From: JBFWVD01 sp050246915
Lineage (GTDB): Bacteria; Actinomycetota; Acidimicrobiia; Acidimicrobiales; Ilumatobacteraceae
NCBI GenBank assembly: GCA_050246915.1
Contig: JBFWVD010000021.1
Location: forward strand, 16,278-80,277
Direction: 5' to 3'
Length of the DNA stretch: 64,000 nucleotides
The first letter of the stretch is position 1. Every line of letters starts with the position of its first letter. Positions 58,911 through 64,000 of this stretch are shown here, in pieces. The position numbers and the translations under genes are program-made. The notes under the pieces were generated by a model that had not been told where the DNA came from, did no database searches, and was given only the letters and a program-made list of their open reading frames with translations.

Positions 58911-61040
58911 ATGCAACACACCAGCTACTGCCGTCTGTGCCCTGCGGCATGCGGAGTCATTGTCGACGTCGACGACAACGACGGCTCGATCTCCATCACC
59001 GGGGACAGCGAGCACGCGCTGACCCGTGGCTTCACCTGTGTGAAGGGACGTCATCTCGGGAGCTTCGTGACCGACCCCAATCGCCTCACCACGAGCCGGC
59101 GCAGGCGGGCCGATGGTGGTCACGAGCCCGTCGATATCGATACCGCCATCGACGAGATCGCCAGTCGCCTCACCGACATCATCGCCGAGCATGGGCCCGA
59201 TGCCGTCGCGTTCTACTCGGGGACGCAAGCATCGATGGCGTCGTTGACCAACCCGTTCGCCATCGCGTTCTGGCGCACGCTCAACTCCACCAAGAACTTC
59301 TCCTCGATGACCGTCGATCAATCGGCCAAATGGGTCACCGAGGCACGCCTCGGCCGCTGGGCCGCCGGCGGCCAGCGCTTCGCTGATGCCGACGTATGGA
59401 TGCTCGTCGGCACGAACCCCCTCATCAGCATGCAAGGCGGCTACTTCACCGGCTTCCCCATCCATGACGGGATGCGACGTCTGCTGGCCGAGAAGCGACG
59501 CGGCCTCAAGCTCATCGTCGTCGATCCCCGTCGGACCGAACTGGCCACTCGCGCCGACATCCATCTGCAGATCATCCCCGGCACTGACGCAGCGCTGTTC
59601 GCCGGCATCATCCGCCACATCCTGGCCACCCGTCGCGAAGACCGCGAGTTCTGTGAGCGTTGGGCACCGGGGCTCGATGATCTGCGCGTAGCCGTCGAGC
59701 CCTTCACGTTGGAACTCACCGCGGCGAGTTGTGGCGTGTCGATCGACGATCTCACTGCCGCGATCGACATGTTCGCGTCGGGCCGCATCGGCATGGCCAC
59801 CGCGGGGACTGGTCCCGACATGGGCCCGGACGCCAACCTGGCCGAGCATCTCATCCAGACCCTCAACATCGTCTGCGGGCGACTCCCCCGCGCCGGTGAC
59901 CCGCTGGCGGGCGTCTCGGTTCTCGGTTCGGGTAAGCCGCTGCCGGCCGAGGTCCTGGCACCCAACCGCACCTGGGAGCGGGGCTACAAGAACCGCTTCG
60001 GATACGGCCTGCTCTACGGCCAACTCCCGGTGGCGGTGCTGGCCGACGAGATCACCGCCGATGGACCTGATCGGGTGCGCGCCCTCATCGTCAACGGTGG
60101 CAACCCGGCCGCCGCACTCCCCGGCCAGGACCGCGTCGTGGAGGCGCTCGGTCAATTGGAATTGCTGGTGACGGTCGACCCCTTCATGTCGGAGACGGCG
60201 CAACTGGCCCACTACGTGATCGCACCGGTGGTCCATCTCGAACGACCCGACACGACGCGGGCGTACGAGACGTTGATGGATGTCCCGTTCGGTCAATACA
60301 CCCCTGCCATCGTCCCCCGACCCGACGGTGTCATCGACGATTGGGAGTTCTATCTCCGTCTGGCATGGGCGATGGGACGCACCATGTCGGTGGCCGGCCG
60401 CGACTATCCGCCCGGCTCGCCGATGCCCACCACCGACGAGGTGCTGGCCAGCTTCGCCGCACGTGCCCGCGTGCCGCTGGAGGAGATCCGCGCCGCTCCG
60501 CACGGCAAGGTGTTCGAGGAGCTCCCCCCGGTACACGCCGCGCCGGAGAGCGAGAACGCCTCGGCCACCTTCGATGTCGCCCCGAGCGACGTCGTTGCCG
60601 AGATCGCCGCGACGGCCGCTGCCCTCGCACAGGACGATCGCCGCCAGCGACCGCTCCTCCTGATCGTGCGTCGGGCCAAGAACGTCATGAACTCGACGGG
60701 CAAGCAGGTGGCCGGACTGGCTCGCGATCCCCAGAACCCGTGCCATGGCCATCCTGACGATCTCGCCGAGCTGGGCTTGCGAGCCGGTCAGGAGATCGTG
60801 ATCGAGTCCGATCACGGTGCCATCGAGGCGGTGATCGAGGCCGATGCGACGCTGCGTCGCGGTGTGGTGTCGATGAGCCACAGCTTCGGCGGACTCCCCG
60901 GCACCGACGATGATCCGAAGCGATTCGGATCCAACATCAACCGCATCCTCACGATGGACAGCGACATCCAGCCCATCAGCGCCATGCCCCTCATGACCGC
61001 GGTGCCCGTCACGATCCGGGCCCTCGTGGCCGCGGGCTGA
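58911..61040 (+). CDS. Molybdopterin (bis-MGD) oxidoreductase (second copy)
   Basis: 709 residues from the ATG at 58911, with CGGGGGATC upstream; the TTG at 58866 is less likely. The Fe-S site is C7-x2-C10-x3-C14 and C43 (CRLC, AC, TCVKGRH). There is no Tat signal. At the Mo-ligand position the sequence is VDQSAKWVT (no Cys or Sec). It is distinct from the copy at 33068. It follows hpaI 28 bp later in the same operon, so an oxidation or hydroxylation of the same substrate family is likely; the partner is unknown. Confidence 0.9.
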   Translation: MQHTSYCRLCPAACGVIVDVDDNDGSISITGDSEHALTRGFTCVKGRHLGSFVTDPNRLTTSRRRRADGGHEPVDIDTAIDEIASRLTDIIAEHGPDAVAFYSGTQASMASLTNPFAIAFWRTLNSTKNFSSMTVDQSAKWVTEARLGRWAAGGQRFADADVWMLVGTNPLISMQGGYFTGFPIHDGMRRLLAEKRRGLKLIVVDPRRTELATRADIHLQIIPGTDAALFAGIIRHILATRREDREFCERWAPGLDDLRVAVEPFTLELTAASCGVSIDDLTAAIDMFASGRIGMATAGTGPDMGPDANLAEHLIQTLNIVCGRLPRAGDPLAGVSVLGSGKPLPAEVLAPNRTWERGYKNRFGYGLLYGQLPVAVLADEITADGPDRVRALIVNGGNPAAALPGQDRVVEALGQLELLVTVDPFMSETAQLAHYVIAPVVHLERPDTTRAYETLMDVPFGQYTPAIVPRPDGVIDDWEFYLRLAWAMGRTMSVAGRDYPPGSPMPTTDEVLASFAARARVPLEEIRAAPHGKVFEELPPVHAAPESENASATFDVAPSDVVAEIAATAAALAQDDRRQRPLLLIVRRAKNVMNSTGKQVAGLARDPQNPCHGHPDDLAELGLRAGQEIVIESDHGAIEAVIEADATLRRGVVSMSHSFGGLPGTDDDPKRFGSNINRILTMDSDIQPISAMPLMTAVPVTIRALVAAG

Positions 61041-61201
61041 CCAACGGTCGGGTCTCGCCGGCCACCATCGCTCGGGAGTGTCGATCCGCTGATCGCCCTC
61101 AGCTCACACATCGCTCACATCTCCAACACGCGCTGCTCATCGCCCGACGCCACCTTGTGTCTCGTCCGACAACCCGTCGAACCCGCACAAGGAGTCCTCC
61201 C

Positions 61202-61942
61202 ATGCAGACCCGTCCCACCCGCAAGCTCGGCACCGCTGCCGCCCTCACCCTCACCGGAGTGCTCGCCCTGTCGGGCGTCGCCAACGCCACCGACGCTTCG
61301 ACCACCTCGAGCTCCGACCCGAGCAACGATGCCGGTCACGTTGCCTTCGATGCCGCAAAGACCCGTTGCCTCGAGTCGGTGGACGTCCGTCTCACCGCCA
61401 TCGGTCGGTACCAGGGCAACGTCGCGGCGGCGGTGAACCTGACGAGCGACCATCGCGCCTCGCTCGACTCGATCCTCGGATCCGCGCAATCGGGGTTGAC
61501 AACCCTGCGGGCAACGATCGAAGCGGAGACCGATCCCGCGGCGCTCAAGAGCGAGTGCAGCGAGGTGTTCACCGGCTACCGCATCTTCGCCCTGCGTGGA
61601 CCGCAGACTCGACTCTCCATCGGGGGCGACGCTGCCGCAGCGGCGGCGGACAAGCTCGCCGATGTTGCGGCCGACCTGGCTGAAGACATCGCCGAGGCCA
61701 AGGCGGCAGGTAAGGACACCAGCGAGGCCGAAGCTGACCTCGCCGACATGCAGGCCAAGATCGCTGACGCCGAAGCGAAGCTGCCCGGACTGGTCGACAC
61801 CGTGCTCACCTTCACCCCAGCGCAGTGGAATGCCGATCACACCGTCCTCAGCGGATCGATCTCGACCCTTCGTGCGGTGCGCAGCGATCTCAAGGACGCC
61901 GCGCGCGACGCTCGCAAGATCACCGTCGAGCTGGCCGACTGA
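61202..61942 (+). CDS. Secreted helical protein of unknown function
   Basis: 246 residues from an ATG with AAGGAG upstream. The signal peptide TAAALTLTGVLALSGVANA probably ends after ANA (~residue 29). The remainder is alpha-helical and Ala/Glu/Lys-rich with heptad-like stretches (~150-200) that may coil. No enzymatic motif or repeat. It is followed 15 bp later by a small lipoprotein gene, so the two may act together in the envelope. Confidence 0.8.
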   Translation: MQTRPTRKLGTAAALTLTGVLALSGVANATDASTTSSSDPSNDAGHVAFDAAKTRCLESVDVRLTAIGRYQGNVAAAVNLTSDHRASLDSILGSAQSGLTTLRATIEAETDPAALKSECSEVFTGYRIFALRGPQTRLSIGGDAAAAAADKLADVAADLAEDIAEAKAAGKDTSEAEADLADMQAKIADAEAKLPGLVDTVLTFTPAQWNADHTVLSGSISTLRAVRSDLKDAARDARKITVELAD

Positions 61943-61957
61943 GCGGGAAGCGATCCG

Positions 61958-62398
61958 ATGCAACTGCGCCTCTCCAGCGCTGCGACCATCGCCGGCCTCA
62001 TCGCTGTCGTCGGCGCCGCACTCACCGGGTGCGGCGCCGGTCGCGGTGACTCCGCCGACATCGAGCCGATCACGCGCACGACATCCGTGTCGACGATCGT
62101 CGATCCGAACGCCACGCCATCGACATCGTCCGCTCCGCAGGTCATCGCTGTGTCCCCCGCTTCGGTGCCCGCGTCGTCAGCGAGTGCGTCTTCGGTTCCC
62201 GCGTCGCCATCGAGCGCGTCAACCGCGATTGCGTCCGCTACGTCCACTGCACCTGCGCCGGCGTCTTCACCGTCCGCACCCGCTCCCGTCGTCGGCAGCG
62301 CCACGATGAACCGCCTGTCGGAGACCGAGGCGCTGCTGGCCGCTCTCGACGCCCAGCTGCAGTCGGCAACCGACGACCCGGCGTCGGAGAGCAAGTGA
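61958..62398 (+). CDS. Small Ser/Pro/Ala-rich lipoprotein
   Basis: 146 residues. The signal peptide AATIAGLIAVVGAALTGC ends in lipobox LTGC, so the mature protein is anchored at the membrane through Cys25. Residues ~55-110 are a low-complexity Ser/Ala/Pro stretch, and the C-terminal ~25 form a helix. Probably a spacer or assembly partner of the upstream secreted protein (inference). Base use is as in the neighbours. Confidence 0.78.
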   Translation: MQLRLSSAATIAGLIAVVGAALTGCGAGRGDSADIEPITRTTSVSTIVDPNATPSTSSAPQVIAVSPASVPASSASASSVPASPSSASTAIASATSTAPAPASSPSAPAPVVGSATMNRLSETEALLAALDAQLQSATDDPASESK

Positions 62399-62407
62399 AC
62401 CGATCGG

Positions 62408-63652
62408 TCAGATCGTGTCCAGGATCGCCTGGTCCTGGGCACGATCGGGGGCCGGACGGCTGATCCGCCACGGCGAGCGCGTGAAGCGAATGGGAGCTCC
62501 GGGGTAGATGACCTCGCGGCCGAGACGATGGTCGAACACCGGCGTCGGGAAGTTCCGGGCGACGATGTGCGGATCGGTCATGACCTCCTCGGGGGCGTAC
62601 ACAGCCCCGACGGGAAATCCTCGATCCTGCGCCTGCACGAAGAACTCGCGGGCCGTGAGGCGCGAGGCGATGAAGACCATGGCCTCACGAACCGCTCGAT
62701 AGCACTCCTGCACCATCGGGTCATCGTGCAGCTTCGACAGGTCGATACCGCCGGCGGCCACGGCGATCTCGAGGAACGGTGCGGCAGAGAATTCGTCGCG
62801 AAGTCCGAGCGCATCGAGCCACTCCAACAGCGTGGTGAGCTGGCGCTCCGTCTTCGGCGGGAAGCCGGTGTGGACCTCGTGCCCGTTGACGTCCCTGGCC
62901 ATCACTGGCTCGGTCGGGCGATGTGACGCGTGGCGACCGGTTTGGCGTTGCACCACCTTGCCCGCGATCAACCAGTACTGCGTCGCCTGCTCCGTCGTGA
63001 CGTTGGCGGCCGCGTGCATGCTCACGTCGATGAACTGGCCATTGCCAGTGGTGTCGCGTGCGTGCAACGCGATCAAGGTTGCGATCGCGGCCCACAGCGA
63101 CGCGGTGTGGTTGCTCTGGCCCCCCGAGCCGCGCACCGGGGGGAGCGTGTTGTCGTCGTAGCCGCAGCTCCACGCCATGCCACCGCTCGCTGAGATGGTC
63201 AGGTCATTTGCCTGCTCGTCCGATCGCGAGGTGGCCCGTCCGAACGGTGTCACCGATGTCCACACCAGCGACGGGTGCGCGAGGCGCAGTGTGTCGTGGT
63301 CGAGACCGAGCCCGGCCAGCCGCCCGATCGGCTCCGCCTCCAGGACCGCATCGGCCCGAGCAACCAAGCGACGGAACAGTTCGCCGTCGGTCACATCGTC
63401 GAGGTCGAGTCCCACACCGAGTTTGGAGGTGTTGTACGTCCAGAACCACAGGCTGCGATTCGGGTCGGGCGCATCATCGACGAACGGCTCGAACCAACGG
63501 GTGTGGTGTCCGTGCCTCGGCTCCACCAAGATGACCTCGGCACCGAGGTCGGCCAGCAGTTTCCCGCAGTGGGCCGCAGCCTCACTGGCCAACTCCACGA
63601 CGCGCAGGCCGTTGAGAGGTCCGACGTCCACGGCTCGCCGATCAGACGACAC
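62408..63652 (-). CDS. CoA-transferase family III (CaiB/BaiF)
   Basis: 414 residues from GTG 63652. LRVVELASEAAAHCGKLLAD, GAEVILVEPR and SKLGVGLDLDD mark the N-terminal fold. SASGGMAWSCGYDDN and HTASLWAAIATLIALHARD are family segments; the catalytic Asp is expected near residue ~175 but was not pinned down. It exchanges CoA between acids without ATP. Its start overlaps the end of the upstream CoA-transferase by 11 bp, so the two may form a heteromeric pair. Confidence 0.92.
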   Translation of the reverse strand: MSSDRRAVDVGPLNGLRVVELASEAAAHCGKLLADLGAEVILVEPRHGHHTRWFEPFVDDAPDPNRSLWFWTYNTSKLGVGLDLDDVTDGELFRRLVARADAVLEAEPIGRLAGLGLDHDTLRLAHPSLVWTSVTPFGRATSRSDEQANDLTISASGGMAWSCGYDDNTLPPVRGSGGQSNHTASLWAAIATLIALHARDTTGNGQFIDVSMHAAANVTTEQATQYWLIAGKVVQRQTGRHASHRPTEPVMARDVNGHEVHTGFPPKTERQLTTLLEWLDALGLRDEFSAAPFLEIAVAAGGIDLSKLHDDPMVQECYRAVREAMVFIASRLTAREFFVQAQDRGFPVGAVYAPEEVMTDPHIVARNFPTPVFDHRLGREVIYPGAPIRFTRSPWRISRPAPDRAQDQAILDTI

Positions 63653-64000
63653 GATCTCGCTCCAGTTGCTCGATTTCGGCTTCGCTCAACCCCACGATGT
63701 CGCGGAACACCATCCGATTGTGCTCGCCCAGCAGCGGGGCTCCTCGCTCGATCACCCAGTCGGTATCGGAGAGATGGACGGGGATGCCATCGACGCGCAC
63801 CGATCCCATCGCGGCGTGCTCCACCGTCGGCCACAGCCCGAACTCGCTGGTGCCCCGATCGTGATCGATCCGCTCTGGCGGCGTCTGCACTGCGGCCGCG
63901 GGGACGCCGACCCCCTGCAATTGGAGTTGCACGTCGAACTTCGAACGGGTCGCGGTCCACCGCGAGATGTGAGCATCGAGCTCGACCATGGCCTCGACAC
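63642..64000 (-). CDS. CoA-transferase family III, C-terminal part (start outside window)
   Basis: The frame is open to the window's right edge, so only the last ~115 residues are seen. Segments WTATRSKFDVQLQLQGVGVP, GAPLLGEHNRMVFRDIVGLS and EAEIEQLERDRVV are the usual C-terminus of CaiB/BaiF proteins. Its last codons overlap the start of the next family member by 11 bp. Confidence 0.85.
   Translation of the reverse strand, partial: VEAMVELDAHISRWTATRSKFDVQLQLQGVGVPAAAVQTPPERIDHDRGTSEFGLWPTVEHAAMGSVRVDGIPVHLSDTDWVIERGAPLLGEHNRMVFRDIVGLSEAEIEQLERDRVV

Noticed and set aside
58848..60881. 677-residue minus-strand open frame
   Set aside because: Antisense to the second molybdoenzyme; His/Gly/Arg-rich shadow, no motif.
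1..64000. tRNA, rRNA or riboswitch genes
   Set aside because: No cloverleaf, rRNA segment or conserved riboswitch core was seen in the short intergenic gaps by eye.

Overview
The window looks like a chromosomal stretch from a high-GC actinobacterium. Nearly all genes overlap or abut, three genes encode luciferase-like (F420/FMN-type) oxidoreductases, and CoA-thioester catabolism genes are unusually dense. These traits, with DUF35–thiolase pairs, DUF2889-like proteins and an ACAD10/LvaA-type kinase, suggest Acidimicrobiia (Ilumatobacter-like) or a related lineage. That placement is inferred from gene content; no rRNA, tRNA, CRISPR, prophage or classical insertion sequence was seen. No gene-free stretch exceeds about 190 bases.

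Layout. 1-6.6 kb: the end of an acyl-CoA dehydrogenase gene, then a frameshifted AbiEi/DUF559 nuclease-like gene sitting between two copies of a 52-bp palindrome. Next comes a minus-strand operon of three crotonases and an acyl-CoA ligase, then an NTF2-like gene. 6.6-11.5 kb: a DUF35–thiolase pair faces a minus-strand operon of three DUF2889-like paralogues. 11.7-20.7 kb: an acyl-CoA dehydrogenase is coupled to a phosphotransferase whose start region is a 60-bp tandem repeat. It is followed by a luciferase-like oxidoreductase, two SnoaL-like proteins, a PhyH-like oxygenase with an amber codon near its apparent start, an SDR–DUF2867 protein, a DUF1801 protein and a third acyl-CoA dehydrogenase. 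20.7-38.3 kb: a long plus-strand run with TesB thioesterase, SMP-30-like lactonase, a second DUF35–thiolase pair, an FtsX-type ABC exporter, split-barrel flavoproteins, a cupin, a luciferase-like oxidoreductase, a phosphoesterase, ThrH, two more acyl-CoA ligases, a molybdopterin oxidoreductase, an SDR and a hot-dog protein. 38.3-49.1 kb: short mixed transcription units (glyoxalase, DUF1918, alcohol dehydrogenase, M15 peptidase lipoprotein, phosphoribosyltransferase, amidohydrolases, hydrolase, cysteine-hydrolase homologue, luciferase-like protein) ending in the only transcription regulator in the window, a TetR protein. 49.3-61 kb: two paralogous esterase-like proteins with PKD domains lie next to a plus-strand operon. 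That operon encodes a meta-cleavage-like route (VOC protein, C–C hydrolase, MhpA-like hydroxylase, HpaH, HpaI) and a second molybdopterin oxidoreductase. 61-64 kb: a secreted coiled-coil protein, a small lipoprotein and two CaiB/BaiF CoA-transferases, the last cut by the window edge.

How the genes fit together. Most products activate acids to CoA esters (three ligases, two CoA-transferases), oxidise or hydrate them (three acyl-CoA dehydrogenases, three crotonases, SDRs), cleave them (thiolase-like proteins) or release them (thioesterases). The 49-61 kb block looks like an inducible module for an aromatic ester or hydroxyaromatic acid. A near-identical 17-bp operator occurs upstream of both tetR and the esterase operon, with a weaker third site near tetR. 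The observations most worth following are the palindrome-flanked nuclease gene, the shared operator with the unusual esterase pair, the repeat that multiplies a start codon, the triplicated DUF2889-like operon and the PhyH amber codon.
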